This document shows, piece after piece, positions 24,149 through 36,660 of a stretch of 64,000 nucleotides of DNA. A program made the position numbers and the translations under genes. This DNA is from Sciurus carolinensis (Eukaryota; Chordata; Mammalia; Rodentia; Sciuridae): the NCBI RefSeq assembly GCF_902686445.1, contig NC_062223.1:37852998-37916997 (forward strand), in the 5' to 3' direction. The notes beneath the pieces are model-generated. The model was not told where the DNA came from. It ran no database searches and saw nothing but the letters and a program-made list of their open reading frames with translations. The stretch's first letter is position 1, and the number at the start of each line of letters is the position of its first letter.

Positions 24149-25104
24149 CTTTACTCACAGGATGTTGTGAAAACCCAACACTGTGCCTGTTGTTTTGCTT
24201 GAATACTACTTCCAGGTGGACTAAACTGTACTTGTTTTAAGATCTAGTCCTCATGTGAATGGACACAGCCCATCAACATTCTTAATGATGTCTTTCTTTT
24301 ATTCTCTTCCCTAACTTCCTACCAACTCCTAATTTCTTGAGTAATTCTTGACTTTTTTCACCCCCACTTCTCTCCTCCTCTTTTATTATTTTCTTACCCC
24401 TTTTTTGTCTTTCTTCTATCTTATGATAATTTAAGACTTGTTTGAAAAAAAAAAAAAAAACTCCCTTGGTTACAATCAGTGTATTTATTATTTCACTAAA
24501 AATATCCAACCTTTGGGAGACTAGCACTCATTTTCACTTTGGTTCTTTTTTCATGAAGACAATTTGCACACGTGGATTTTCACCTGTATCAAAGCTATAA
24601 AGAATACACCATCTCCAACTGGGATTTCAAATGAGTTTCTCAAGAAGGAACCCACAATATTTGTACCTGTTAAAATATTTTGTGAGACCAGCAGGATGCA
24701 AGACCAAAGCTCTGTTAAAAGTTGCCAAAAGTTAGTTCACTTTGTAGCTCTTCTTACTTTTTTTGAGGTAAGAGAATGCTATGTTAGCTGTACAATTTTA
24801 TATGCCAATCTAGAATTGACCACAGAGGAATAAAATGGAATTTCTCTTCATTATTAAAGTAATATATATTCTAATTTATGTGTTTTTATCCTAAAAGTCA
24901 ACATGAAAAAGAATCATATCAAGTAAACCAAGCATACTCATAAGACATTATATAAATGCCTTCTGTTTATTGAAACCTTGATGGATTAGACCTGGATCCA
25001 CCCATCAAGGAAATTTTGGTAATATATGAAATGACCAAACGATGATGATGATAATGATGATAAGATGAAAATGAAGCCATTAAAGCTAAATAATTAAATG
25101 CGCC
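24149..25104. other. Unclassified DNA with simple repeats
   Basis: Holds an A-run at about 24445-24461 and a short GAT-rich run at about 25040-25065. Small frames at 24282-24527 and 24564-24833 show no motif. Confidence 0.45.
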
Positions 25105-25230
25105 AGTCGAGCAATTTCTGAACCTGGTAGATCATTAGTAATCACCTGGCCATTTTTTCCTACTAATGCAGATTTATGGGCCCTACTCCAATTGAATCAG
25201 AACCTCTGGACTTGCAGACATAAAAATAAC
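25105..25230 (+). mobile_element. MER5A-like hAT transposon relic
   Basis: The order TTAGTAATCACCTGG, AATGCAGATTTATGGGCCC, then GAATCAGAACCTCTGG is the MER5A core (hAT-Charlie). Diverged and incomplete. Confidence 0.7.
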
Positions 25231-26941
25231 ACATTCAGAAATATTCATGCATGAGACTAATGATCAACCAGATGGGAGAATTACTGATAGGCCTCTGGTC
25301 CTTTAGAAAGGAAAGGGGATTGACTTTATGTCTATGTGTCCGTAAAGGAGGACATTTGGCTATTGAAGGATTGATAGTATTTGGATAAGCAAAGGGTATT
25401 AAAAAGGATGTTCTCAACTGAAAAACTATATATAAAAAAGTAAAACCTATTTTATAATGCACTTGTTCTTCTTTTCTCCTAGATATTTTCATATGTGTAC
25501 AAAACTTGTATATATCAAAGGTCTCTATAAACATTCTCTCATCATCTTTATGTAATATATTGCACAAATAATGTTACACACACATATAATAACCATTTTA
25601 AAATATTCCCAGATTCACTGGTAAATGAACAGCCAGTGGATACTTTATACAGGGGAGTACCAAAGATAAAAATGTACTCACACTAAAAGATTCAAAAGTG
25701 TGAACCAAAGCTCCAGAAATGTAAAAGGAAGCAAAAATGAAGGCAACAAAAGTCTAGTAAATTTGGATATTTTGCTCTTATATTTACATAGTGTCTGTTT
25801 TTCAAAAGTGTATAAGACTAAATAGGACACAAAAGCAGTATCTCCTCCTTCTGTTTTTCTTCTATCCTCAAATATTTTGGACATTCCAGTGAGCCAACAA
25901 TTGACCATGAAAGTCATGCAAGAATTGTAATAGGAAGAGGAAAAAGAGTATATATTTTTGCAAAACATTGCTTTTCATTCCAGCAGTAGAAAATATGCAG
26001 AAATGTTGTTCTTGGTTGTGCTGCCCCTTTGCACTATCCAACATTGGCTGGATGGCTGGAAGACTTTCCATAGTGGTTTACAAGAACCTCACTATGCATT
26101 AGGGCAATAAGGAGATGCTTTTGAGTGTGTCCAGTTAAAAGTTTCATTTAGGTTGAGAAAGTAAAATGTATCTCAAAATAATAAAGAGACTAGATGATAG
26201 GAATTAATGTCACTTGGTGAGAAACATAAGCCTAGTGCTTTAGATGAAGTATAAATTGATGGGGGTCTAGAGAGCAGGAAAAGGAAAGAAGGAAGGGTTT
26301 AATTATTTGGACACCATTGCATATTTTGCTACAGGCTCAACATTAGGAAAGCAGCATTTTTGAAAGATTTATTTCTAAAACTTAGGAAGCTATGTTATAA
26401 AGGAACTGATATGAAATTGGGATCTAGTAGTCCTACACAAGTCAGAGTAGTGAAGATAGAACTTGCATTTCCATATCATGCACTAAATAATTTTTATCTT
26501 GATGCCTCTATGACATTGCATATGACTTTCCATATTATGCTCAAACACACACACACATATGTAATGCTTATGTTGATATGTTCCTGAACATATGATGGAA
26601 TCAAAGTGCCATGCATTGAAAGAACAAAAAGAAGGTTTATTATTGATTATTTCAAATTTCTTATTTATTTATGGGAACATTCCAGTAGAGTTTCCTTGAC
26701 CCAGTGTGGCTGTGGGGAATTAAAGAGATACATTAGACCTGATAAGTGGAGACCGTTTTCCACGGGTCCTATTAGACTTAACAACACAATGAGTCTGAAG
26801 AGAAAGGGAACAGAGGTCAGGGAGATGTCAGGAGCACTGAGTGCAGACAGCCAGAGATGTCAAGTGAGAGATACCCTGCTGGACAAATAATTGCTTGCCA
26901 AATTGTCAGCAGTATCCTCCTAAGAAACACTTAGGAATTAA
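25231..26941. other. Unclassified unique DNA
   Basis: Several 70-110 codon frames (25235-25567, 25678-25968, 26606-26890) lack any domain, and no splice-bounded conserved exon is apparent. Confidence 0.45.
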
Positions 26942-27195
26942 GTGGTTCTGGGTGTGGGCTTGGAATGAGGCAATCCTGGTCTTGGATTCGAGGTATACTA
27001 CAATTTCCTGTGATACCTTGCACAGCTGACATTATCTCTTTATGTTAATCCTCAGTTAACCCTTACTAAAGGATACAAAAATACCTACACACAGAAGTAT
27101 TGTGGGAATCAAATAAGACTATGGCTCTAAATGAGTTAATGTAGTCCCTGGAACTTAGTATGTAGCTAAGAAAAATTATCAATATTAGTGACTTT
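26942..27195 (+). repeat. MIR SINE relic
   Basis: Near full length: 'gtggttctgggtgtgggctt', 'TGTGATACCTTGCACAGCTG', 'ctcagttaacc', then 'ATGAGTTAATGTAGTCCCTGG' and 'cttagtatgtagctaagaaa'. The order and spacing follow MIR. Confidence 0.72.
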
Positions 27196-27245
27196 CAAAC
27201 TTCCATAAAGTCCCTGAATTGAGCCCAAATTCTAGAATAAGCTTC

Positions 27246-27476
27246 AAACTTCAGGTTTCTTTTTTTTGGGGGGGGCAAGGGAGGTACCAGGATTGAATTC
27301 AGGGGCACTCGACCACTGAGCCAGTCCTATTTTGTATTTTAGGGTCTCACTAAGTTACTTAGCACCTTGCTTTTGCTAAGGATGGCTTTGAACTCATTAT
27401 CCTCCTGCCTCAGCTTCCCGAGTCGCTGAGATTACAGGTGTGTGTCACCACACCCAGCCAAACTTCAGGTTTCTTT
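27246..27476 (-). repeat. B1-dID SINE, minus strand, with perfect 17-bp TSD
   Basis: In reverse orientation: ID part (GGATTGAATTCAGGGGCACTC) followed by the B1 part (CTGCCTCAGCTTCCCGAGTC, GATTACAGGTGTGTGTCACC). The 17 bases AAACTTCAGGTTTCTTT are exactly repeated at 27246-27262 and 27460-27476, a clear target-site duplication from L1-driven insertion. Both pol III head and tail are largely intact. Confidence 0.96.
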
Positions 27477-27769
27477 CAGGATGATTTTGTTCTTCCTAGC
27501 ACTATATACGCAGATATTAGGCTTATCCAGTTATTGAGCATTCTGTACTTGGTGACAGTATACTGGTTCAACTATTTTTTGCTTGCCTTTAACTCTAAAC
27601 CTCTATAAAATCCTAAGAGTTAAAATTTCTTTGTCTCTTCTCTGTTGGACCTATATATTAACCACTTAGCAATGTTGCCCTTGTTCCCCAAAAGGCATGT
27701 TAGACACACTCAGCAAAAGTTCTTTTAGTCACATCTCTCCTTAAAATCCTCGTGTGCTCTTCCACCCTG
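27477..27769. other. Unclassified unique DNA
   Basis: Nothing recognised. Confidence 0.45.
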
Positions 27770-28330
27770 ATATATTTGGCAATTATATCCATATCTTTTC
27801 ATTCATTTCTTCATCATTCATCCCAACAAATATTTATTAGATGCCTACTATATGCCAATTTTCTTTCTAGATATCAACAATACAGCTCTGTTAACAACAA
27901 ACAACAACAACAGGTATCTCTTCTCATTCAGCATCATTCTAGTGGAGAAAACAAACAATGAACAGCCCAAATAAACAGCATAAGGTAATTTCTGAGAGGC
28001 AGAAACATGGTTAGCAAATTGAGATAGGATACTTTGTAACAAGAGAAAAATGGAGATAAGAGTATCTCAGGAATGCTTTTTTGAGGGATATGTGAATTGA
28101 AACTTGAACCATCTAAGTCAAGGTGTGTGGGTGGGGAAGGGAAAGATTTACAGGCAAGTATCTGTAGCACTGAAGTTTAAAGATTCCGGGGGGAGGGGGA
28201 AATCAATACTGTCATTAAACCAAAGTAAAGGAGAAATTGTAGGCAAGATCAGCAATACAGGTAGAAGCCCACTTATGCACAGTGGAGGGGTTTGGACTTT
28301 GTTCAAAAGCCTGGAGCAGATCCAGCTTCA
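27770..28330 (+). repeat. Ancient mammal-wide interspersed repeat (family not named)
   Basis: Same order as 11035-11680: 'CCCAACAAATATTTATTAG', 'gcctactatatgcca', 'ctagtggagaaaacaaacaatgaac', and a late block 'tttggactttgttcaaaagcctgg'. A (CAA)n run at about 27895-27912 lies inside. Overlapping frames (up to 119 codons at 28104-28463) have no domain. Confidence 0.52.
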
Positions 28331-28574
28331 TCTCCCATCCACCTTTTTCTCCAGTGTAGTCCTCCTTAGCTTGCTGAGGGTAAAAGAACCACTCCTGTGT
28401 CTTCATTTTCCTATCAATCCCTCCCCGGCATCCAGCCCACAAGTCCAGGGCAAATTGAATTGAAGAGGAATGATTCTGTGGCCATTTTACTGTACTCATC
28501 TTTTCTTAACACTGGAACCACTATAGCAACTTCTCTGTTCAAAGTCAAAGTAGAGCTTTGAGAGTATGGAGATT

Positions 28575-28930
28575 CCTCAAAAACTAAGAATGGAACCACC
28601 ATGTGACCTAGCTATCCCACTCTTTGGTATATATGCACAAGGTCTAAAATAAGCATACTAATATGGCCACATCAATTTTTATAGCATCAATTCATCATAA
28701 CCAAGCTATGGAACCTACCTAGGTGCCTGTCAACAGATGAATGGATAAAGAAAAATGTGGTTTAAAAAGATCAGAAGAGTAAAAGGAAAGGAATGGGGGA
28801 AGGATTAAGGAAGTGCAAGGGAAAGTACTGGGAACTGAATTAGAGCAAATTATAGTCCATGCTTTTATAACGATGTTGAAATGAATCCTAATATTATGCA
28901 TAACTTAAAAGAAGCAATTAAAACCCAAAA
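28575..28930 (+). mobile_element. Older LINE-1 3' fragment with internal deletion
   Basis: Starts with the L1 ORF2 C-terminal stretch (GAATGGAACCACCATGTGAC, CTAGCTATCCCACTCTTTGG), reaches 'gatgaatggataaagaaaaatgtggt' and jumps at about 28765 to 3' UTR sequence (GGGAACTGAATTAGAGCAAA, ATTATGCATAACTT). The end of ORF2 is missing, so the copy has an internal deletion. Confidence 0.85.
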
Positions 28931-29869
28931 ATATAGAGCATAGAGAAAATAAGCATTAAATAGCAAAAACACATATACATATCATTTTAAAAAAAGAATC
29001 TGGCTTATAATAAAGAAAATTTTATGTAAATATGAAATAAAGGTCCCAATTCTATAACAAATTAAAGGAAACAAGAATCTTTGGATGTGGGGATTTTAAT
29101 GATAAACTTCATAAGATATGTGTGGACAGACATGGTAGATTTGAATCACCATGAAGGTAGTATATAGATCATCCCAGTGGTCTTTATGGTAACTGGACAG
29201 CTTACCTGACCTTTGTTTTCTCAGCTGACATTATCAACTCACATGTTCCCAGGGCTTGCCATGTGCCAGGTAGCATCCTAAATTCTTTGCCAAAGTATGC
29301 ACAACAGGCTGGTTTTGTGACATAGCTACTCAAAGTGGGCTGTTTCTTTTATTCACAAAGCTAAAGTTCATATAATAAAAACACTTTTCTTAAAATCTTT
29401 GCCTTTTTTTGGTTGACAGAATAATTTTAGTTTTTTTTTTTCTTTTTTTGATATAAACTCTAATGTGATTGAATGGAAAATAGAAAAGTAGAGTCACAGT
29501 ACTTTTTCTTTTTTTTCCTTTACTAGCTCATGGGAGGAAAAGAAAAGTGATATTTTTCTTAGTTTCATCAAGAAATATCCACTCCATATCATTAAAAATA
29601 ACAAGACTTTCAAATGTTTTGTGTGGCCTGTTTTCTCTAAGGAATAGTTGCTCTGCTACTTCAAAGGGAAATTATGAAAAAATACCTATGAGTGACAAAT
29701 GATATTGGACTGCACTCTGAACCATGCAACCAAGCAAACTAAAAAGCTATCAAACTTTAATTGATGAAAACTTACAGCAATCATACAGACTTTGTGCATG
29801 CTCATAGGTTTCATGGAACTGAAAACTTTTCAGAGAAAGCAGATACAAATCGGTGCTTTATTTAACTCA
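28931..29869. other. Unclassified AT-rich DNA
   Basis: No gene or clear repeat. T-runs near 29430-29450. Confidence 0.45.
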
Positions 29870-30130
29870 TGTTACTGGGTCTGCACTGACTAAAAATCCC
29901 TTTTCATTAGTTTATCATGGGGGTAGGTCAACAGGAAGAAGTTCTGTCAGCCAGGTCAGAGGTCAACAGGTAGATGAACTGCTAGGTCAACAGGTAGAAG
30001 TTCTGTCAGTCAGGCAAGAGCCACAGTGGTTGAATTGCCAAACCGATTCTCCTGAAGGCCTGGTGAAAACCTACCTTCCTCCTGTTCTTTGTCCATCATT
30101 TTCCTTTAATGAATAAAGCTTGAGAAATTG
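29870..30130 (+). repeat. Small tandem repeat next to a poly(A) signal (possible LTR fragment)
   Basis: The core GGTCAACAGG(T/A)AG occurs three times at about 29925, 29962 and 29984, with AAGTTCTGTCAG following the first and third. About 100 bases further is AATAAAGCTTGAG near 30110-30122. A repeated block upstream of AATAAA resembles the U3 enhancer and R layout of some LTRs, but I see no TATA box, terminal TG/CA pair or target duplication. Identity unresolved. Confidence 0.4.
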
Positions 30131-30269
30131 AACCTGTGACTTTCATCCTTCCTTTTGGACATTCTTCAAATCACTGTTACTATATGTGTGATTGTATTCT
30201 ATGCAAACTTAATGTCTGTGACTTAAAAATGGTGGCAGTTCTTGATATTATTACAAAAGAACTAAACCC

Positions 30270-31065
30270 AGAATGTTATAGTGATACCTGCACACCAAAG
30301 TTTCTAGCACCAGAGTTCAAAATAGTCAGTTTATGGAAATAACCCAGGTGCCCATCAACAGATGAAAGGATAAGTAAGCTGTGGCATATATGCACAATGG
30401 CATTTTACTCAATCATAAAGAAGAAGGAAATCATATCATTTGCTGATGATGAAAGAACTGGAGAATTCATGCTAAGTGAGATAAGTAAGACTTAAAGTCA
30501 AAACTCGAATGTTTCCTCTCATATGTGGAAGTTAGGAAGAGAGGAAGAAAGTAAATTTTTAAAAGATGTCTCATGAAAATAGAAAGGAGACCAAGAGAGT
30601 AGAGGAAGGGAATTGAGAGGGAAGGAGTAGTGGAGGACATAGGGAAGTACTAGGTACAAAAATCTAGCAAATTATGCTATGTCCATGCATGAAGATACTA
30701 CTACATATACATAGTATATATATATATATATATATACTATATATATATACTATATATATACTATATATATATTTGTGTGTGTGCTTGTGTTTGTGCATAT
30801 GTGTACACACGTGCATACATATAAACATATATATAAAATGTAAGACATAAACTAAAATAATAATAATAATAATAAAGGGAAGATCAGAGTAGCATAGAAT
30901 TAGAAGATCAGGGCAGGGAAGGGAAGAGAGGCGATAAATAGGAGATATTGAGGAATGAGATTCATGAAATCATGTGATATGCATGTACAGATATGTCATA
31001 ATGAATTGTATCCCACTACTTTGTATAATTGTAATGCACCCATAAAATGGTGGTAGTGAATATTC
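30270..31065 (+). mobile_element. Older LINE-1 3' end, plus strand
   Basis: ORF2 C-terminal DNA (ACCTGCACACCAAAGTTTCT, CCCAGGTGCCCATCAACAG, 'ATGCTAAGTGAGATAAGTA') then a purine-rich 3' UTR and the end TGTATAATTGTAATGCACCC. A TA repeat and a TAA repeat have grown within the 3' UTR. Diverged; no frame survives. Confidence 0.87.
30712..30772. repeat. (TA)n microsatellite with CTA interruptions
   Basis: TATATA runs broken by single C residues, flanked by a TG-rich stretch. A (TAA)n run follows at about 30857-30875. Both lie within the L1 3' UTR. Confidence 0.95.
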
Positions 31066-32302
31066 AGGGTAGGTTAATGATGAGACAGTAGAGACTATAA
31101 AACTATGAAGAAAAATGTGGACAAACCTCCCAGGATGTGGATCTTAGGTGTTTTGGACTATGAATAGAAAAGTCACACAAGGGATTACCATACCTGGTTG
31201 GGAATCCACTCGCCACCACAGAACCATGTGATCTAAGACTAACTAATTCATTTGCCTTTTGTCTAAAGCTTACTTTGTTAATCCATGATCATGGAAGAGC
31301 ATCAACAAGGTCAAGAACATAAAATATCAAGCAAACAAACAAAAACTGTTACCAAATAATTTTTACTGTAAAATTCTGAGTCCAATCATAACCCTTGCCT
31401 AGATTAGATATAAAGACAAACATAGTCCCAAGCTGGTGATTTTTCTATGGATATGCATAGCAGTATGAATCTTAGTCCCCAAGTTCATTAAGCAACATCA
31501 CATTTGTATTTTTATTTTTGTAAATATGGAACGTCACATTTCTATTTGTTAGGAATAACCACTACCAGATTTCCATGATTGTTTGATGAGCAAGCTAATT
31601 CTATTATGCTGGAATAGCTGGTAGCCCTTCCACATATTTAGGGCTGCCACCTACAATTGTAATATTTTTTATGGGACTTGAGTTAAGCCAAGACATTGCT
31701 GGTCTCCAGGAAGATGTTGTTGTTTATCTAACTGTCAATATGTCTATAGAAAAACAACAGTCTTGCCTTTCCCCCATATCCGTAGTCCTTTCAGGTCTGG
31801 GGACAGTTAGTGTGCTGCCAAATGCAGAATATTTGCTAAGAACAAAGCTCTACTACCTCAAGTCTGATGCACTCCACAACCATCCTGCTTTCTCCTTATG
31901 ATCTTACCTGTTCAGATACTATCCCACAGCCATACCCTCCTCCCCCAACTTCTTCCCAGTTACTCTCTTTTTCCAAGAGGCATCCTTTCCTGCCCTGTGC
32001 CTGAAAGGTCTTAATATTGTTCTAAGATCTTGGAGTTTTAGAAAATAACACTCAGAAATACACAGAGTCTATTTCTTCTTGTTGCTATGTACCTCCTGGG
32101 AGTCAGTGGAGCACAAAGCAGCTGTTTAAATTGGTGGAAAGAAAAGGGAAACTAAGAGAAAGGAAACAACCTGATATCTTAATACATCAAAATATATTGG
32201 TGGCCTCTTTTATTACTAAAATACCACTGAGATCATGCACAAAAGAATGTTTCTGTGGTTAAGGAAGGATTTGGAAGAAGAGAAGGAGAAGGTGTGAGAG
32301 AG
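31066..32302. other. Unclassified unique DNA
   Basis: No gene recognised; longest frame is 76 codons (31671-31901) without features. Confidence 0.45.
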
Positions 32303-32738
32303 ACTTATGGTTTAGATGTGAGATGTCCCCCAAAAGCTCACATGTGAAACAATGCAAGAAGGTTCAGAGGAGAAGACTGAGTTGTGAGAGTCTTAATCCA
32401 ATCAGTGACTTAATCCTCTAATAGGGATTAACTGAGTGGTAACTGAAGTGGTAGGGTGTGGCTGGAGGAGGTGGGAATTGGGGTGTGGCTCTGGGGTATA
32501 TATTTTACATCTGGCAAGTGGAGATCTCTCTCTCTGCCTTCTGATCATCATGTGAGCTGCTTCCCTCTGCCATACTCTTCCACCATGATGTTCTGCCTCA
32601 TCTCCAGCCCTGAGGAATGGAGCTGGCCTTCTGTGGACTAAGACCTCTGAACCTGTGAGCCCTCAAATAAACTTTTCCTCCTTCAAAATTGTTCTGGTCA
32701 GATCTTTTCGTTGTAGCGTGAAAAACCTGACTAAAAGA
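32303..32738 (+). mobile_element. MaLR-type LTR (ERVL class), copy 1
   Basis: Starts TTATGGTTTAGATGTG followed by TCCCCCAAAAG, as MaLR LTRs do, and continues with a GTGGGAATTGGGG block, a C/T-rich 'atctctctctctgcc' block, CTGTGAGCC-like sequence (CCTGTGAGCCCTCAAATAAAC) with the AATAAA signal near 32667, and ends CTGACTAAAA. Clearly homologous to the LTR at 36846 in the same orientation. The terminal TG and CA have decayed; flanks GAGAG and GGGAG may be a decayed 5-bp duplication. It looks solo. Confidence 0.85.
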
Positions 32739-33519
32739 GGGAGGAAGCAGGGTGAGAGGCATCAGGCACAGAAGAAGGTGGAATAGCATACTTTGGTGCC
32801 CAATCCTTGGGTGGATTCATATGAAGATCACTGACATGCTTCTGAAAGTTAGACTTATCTGTAGGGTTTCAATTCTCTGCTATGGTGCCATTCTTAGGAC
32901 AGATTCTTCTGTGTGTTGAAAAGTCTTTGTTGAACCATTCAATTCTTTTATAACATTTTCATGTTATATTAAGTCAATCTCTCTATCATCTGGGAAAGTC
33001 CCTAGCACACTAATTCTTATTTATCATAATTAACTGGTAGCTTTCTCAGTTAATACTTAAAGTTTTAAAATTTGCAACAATCTATCTTTCATTTGGCTTC
33101 ATAAATACATGCCTCTCTCTTTCCCAACACTATAAAGTTGTTTGTATCTCAGAGTTCAATTCATCACTATTATCATAGAAGAAAATTGAAAACAAATGAT
33201 GTATGGCTAATTAAATGGAAATGATAGAATCTTATAAACTCATGTGAGAAAAAAAACTATGCATTCATTAAAACTCACTATGTAAAAGAATGGTTAAATA
33301 AAACATAAAGTTGAATTTATTATAATCATTTTGTTTGCATATGTATATATTGAATATTTTATGTGTGCTTATTAAAACTAGTTCCTAGTCAGTTCAAGTA
33401 TAATGAACTTTTTGTTTATTTATTAAAATGAATGTAAAAACATCAATATTACAAATAAGAAAAAAATGGATGTTTCTTTAAAAATACCCAGAATTTATCA
33501 TGATTGGAGACATCACTTC
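32739..33519. other. Unclassified AT-rich DNA
   Basis: I looked for MaLR internal (gag-like) sequence after the LTR and saw none. Confidence 0.45.
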
Positions 33520-33715
33520 CTGAGTCAGGAGACCTGATCATGGTTGAGACAAATTTTGTGCATTTCTTGGTTTGGTTTAAAACTGGGTGTATTATTTCAG
33601 TTATGTACTTAGTCTCTATTTACTTTAAAATAATGGGATTGTGCTTTACAGCCCTTTTTATGAGAATTAGATGACATGAAACCTATAAAATGTTTCCATA
33701 GCATCAACAACAGAA
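33520..33715 (+). repeat. MIR-like SINE relic
   Basis: Weak order match: 'cctgagtcaggagacctg', 'ttgtgcatttctt', 'ctttaaaataatggga', 'gagaattagatgacatg', as in the middle and end of MIR. Confidence 0.5.
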
Positions 33716-33809
33716 AACATTGTATCATGGGGGGAAAATTGGTACATGATTCCTATAAAGGAAAACTAGAATAAAATCAAAGCTTTCTAAATATTAGCTA
33801 TTCCCTAAG

Positions 33810-33965
33810 GTAAGGCCCCTACTATCTCTGAGCTCTTGTTTCCTCATGTATAATATGAGAATAATTGTTTTACCTCCCTCTTAGGGAAGTAGAGAGGATC
33901 ATGTAAGAGGATGTACACATTGAACCAACATAATACAGAACTGAGCAAAAGGCAAAGAGTCTGTA
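33810..33965 (+). repeat. MIR SINE relic, 3' half
   Basis: TTTCCTCATGTATAATATGAG, 'ataattgttttacctccct', and a decayed end 'gtaagaggatgtacacattg' follow the MIR 3' half. Confidence 0.62.
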
Positions 33966-34489
33966 AATAGTAACTCTATTTTTCCAAGCCATTAAAGAGG
34001 TAACACTTAAATGAAAAACTATATATTCTACTATTGATGTTGCAAGGAGAAAGTGGCCAGCAAGGTGTTGAAGAGTTGAGGAGGGTATGAAAGGTTTGTT
34101 TGAAAACAACCCTTGCTAAGAAGATGACGTTGAAAGCAACCTAGATAGTATTTGAGCTTCCGAAGCTTCAGCAAGTACCATGTTCCACATTGTTAGTGAT
34201 ATTATATAATTGGAAAATATATATATATATAATCTGTATATTTTAAAATAGAATGTTCTTCTAAAATTATCTTTGATTCATTTTAGTCACACTTAAATTA
34301 TTTTTAAATTTTAAATAAATGTAAAGGATATTGTGAGATTTTCATGTTAATTAAAAAATGGCATGGGTTTTAAAAAATGTGTAGAAAAGAGTTTTCAATC
34401 TTATTATGCAGGGGGAAAAACTTTTAAAGATGAAAATACATTCCTATGCAATTTTTTAGTCTCTGTATAAAGGAAATGTCTGTTCAGAA

Positions 34490-34625
34490 AAGTCTTTACA
34501 TATCATATCCAACCACCTCATTTGGCAGATGGGAAAACTGAATTCTAGAATAAGTAATTATTTCATCCAGAGTTACACTGTAACTGAATGCAAGAACTAT
34601 AAACTCTCTGGATAGCACAATTTAC
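34490..34625 (-). repeat. MIR SINE relic
   Basis: CATTTGGCAGATGGGAAAAC, then 'tctagaataagtaattatttcatccagagtt', the reverse MIR pattern. Confidence 0.6.
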
Positions 34626-35499
34626 AATACTGAAAATACAAGTACAATACTGAAAGCCTCTGTCTCAGTATTTTTCTCTTGTTTTTCTATTAGTCAATAT
34701 GTATGTGTGTAAATACAGTTGATAGTTGTATGTCTTTCTATACTTTATGTGTGTACGTGCATACAACAGATAATTGTGTATCTTTGTATGTATACAGACT
34801 GTGGCAGTGTGTGTGTAGACAGTAGGAAAGAACACAAAGAGAAATCCTTTCCTGACTGTGACAGGCTATTAGCCCGTACCCTAAAGCATGATATTTAATA
34901 GTTTTCTCTAAAACTGTTTAAGTCTAGGTAACTCTTGAGATGTACTATTCATTCCAAGTCATATAAACACCCCTATGTCAAGTCTTCCTAAAACAGTTTC
35001 TTTGTTGGATATATTTGCATAGCATCTCTATCTGCACTTCTCTCTCTGTTTGTCCAGTCCTGAGAGTTCAGGATCTGAATAATAATCTGGCAGAAACTGT
35101 GCCTGGCTTGCCATATTGCCAGTTGAAAAATTGTAATTTGTATTGATTACTAAATTCACCCTCTTCAAAGGCACATCAGAAAGTCCCACTGGAGTCAGAG
35201 TTTCTGCTGTGTTAGATCAAGGGCACTCTTGAGAGAAGGAATGTGTTTCAGTAAGATTAAGTCCTCTATCTCAAAGAAGAGGAAGAATATCCTGAAGCGT
35301 TGCTTAAAATAGTCAGCATTCTCTCAACCAAAGACAAGATACAACAGGCAGAACGGTTCACTTTTTTATGGGTAACAGGACTGCTGTGTGCCTTTCACTA
35401 GATCACAACCATGAAAGCTGTCTGTACATCCCGGGGTGGGGGATGGCAGAGTGCCGGCCCACAGGGGAGAAAGAGCTTGCCTGGCTGAAGTTACAAGAC

Positions 35500-35620
35500 C
35501 TGCATGTGAGTCCCAATGCTGCCATTTATCGGAGGTGACCAAGGCAAGTCACTGAAATTTTACCTCTTGGTTCCAGATCTGATAAATATGAGTATTTCCC
35601 GTATGCTGTGATAAGAACAC
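35500..35620 (+). repeat. MIR SINE relic, 5' half
   Basis: 'gtgagtcccaatgctgccatttat' and 'AAGGCAAGTCACTGAAATTTT' follow the MIR core order. Confidence 0.6.
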
Positions 35621-35699
35621 AAAGTAGTCTTACTTCCTCTTCTGACAGGGCTTTTTCCTACAGTATTTCCTTTGCTTGGTACATTGAAATATTCTCCAA

Positions 35700-35862
35700 G
35701 TGTGATTCCCAAAATAGCAGCATCAGCAACAACTGATTGTACAGGAAATTATTATTAATGCAAACTCTTGGACCCCCATCCCTGATCTATCCATAAGAAA
35801 CTGGGAATCAGGCTCATTCCTCCAGGTAATTGTGATGCACACAACATTTGGGAATCACTATG
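35700..35862 (+). mobile_element. MER5A-like hAT transposon relic
   Basis: 'GTGATTCCCAAAATAGCAGC' start, 'aatgcaaactcttgga', 'ATAAGAAACTGGGAATCAGG', and end CCAGGTAATTGTGATGCACA, 'TTTGGGAATCACTATG'. Near full length with degenerate inverted ends. Confidence 0.75.
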
Positions 35863-35959
35863 CTCTGTAACTCTGATTGATCCCTTTGTACAGAAAAACC
35901 TGCCCCACCTTTTCCCACTTGATTTCCTTTTCCCATTATGGACTCTTCTGGCATATTCT

Positions 35960-36105
35960 GCACTATGCACTTCTTCGTAGCACTTGTTAGAGTTGTCATC
36001 TACAGTCAACTGTGTTTATTTAATTGTTCCATAAGGGCAGGGCTATTTTCTGGGTTGACTCATTCTTGTATTCCTATCTGCAAGGCATCTGTCATATCAC
36101 AAATT
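35960..36105 (+). repeat. L2 LINE 3' fragment
   Basis: TTCCATAAGGGCAGGGCTATT followed by 'ttgactcattcttgtattcctatctgcaaggcatctgtcat' is the familiar L2 3' end. Confidence 0.65.
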
Positions 36106-36524
36106 TACAAATGTAAACTGAGACACACTAAATTTTCTTATTTTGTTTGAGGACACAACAATTCATTAATCGGGCAGCTGTAAATCAGAAGTGGTTTAGG
36201 GGTTTCACTGAGGGAACATAAGAGATAGGTTTTTATAGGATCAACCGAGGTAAAGCAAAGAAAATATTTGATTCGTTGTAGTTACGTAGTTTATTTGGTG
36301 TATCCTATTGAAAAGTACTGGTTATGTAAGTTAGTAGGGCCCTTTGAGCTTAAAGGTCTACATATCTTCAAGATAAGAAATTAGAAGAAATTGCTTGAAT
36401 CAAGTTTTGCTAATGTTTGCAACTCAAGCAAAGTTAAGGTCATCTGTGAGGACTAACTGGTTTGGTCTGCTCAGTAATTCTTCATGCCTGATCTTCATTT
36501 AATTTAACAGTAGGAACATAATAA

Positions 36525-36660
36525 TCTTTTGCTATTTAGATGTAAGTCATGACATTGAACAAACCATTTATACTTACTGAGACTCGGTGTACTTTTCTTT
36601 AAAATGGACTCAATAAAATATACCTTGGAAGTTGTCACATAAGAGAGCTAAAGGATAATA
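36525..36660 (+). repeat. MIR SINE relic
   Basis: 'gacattgaacaaaccatttatac' and 'TTCTTTAAAATGGACTCAATA' resemble the MIR centre. Confidence 0.5.
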
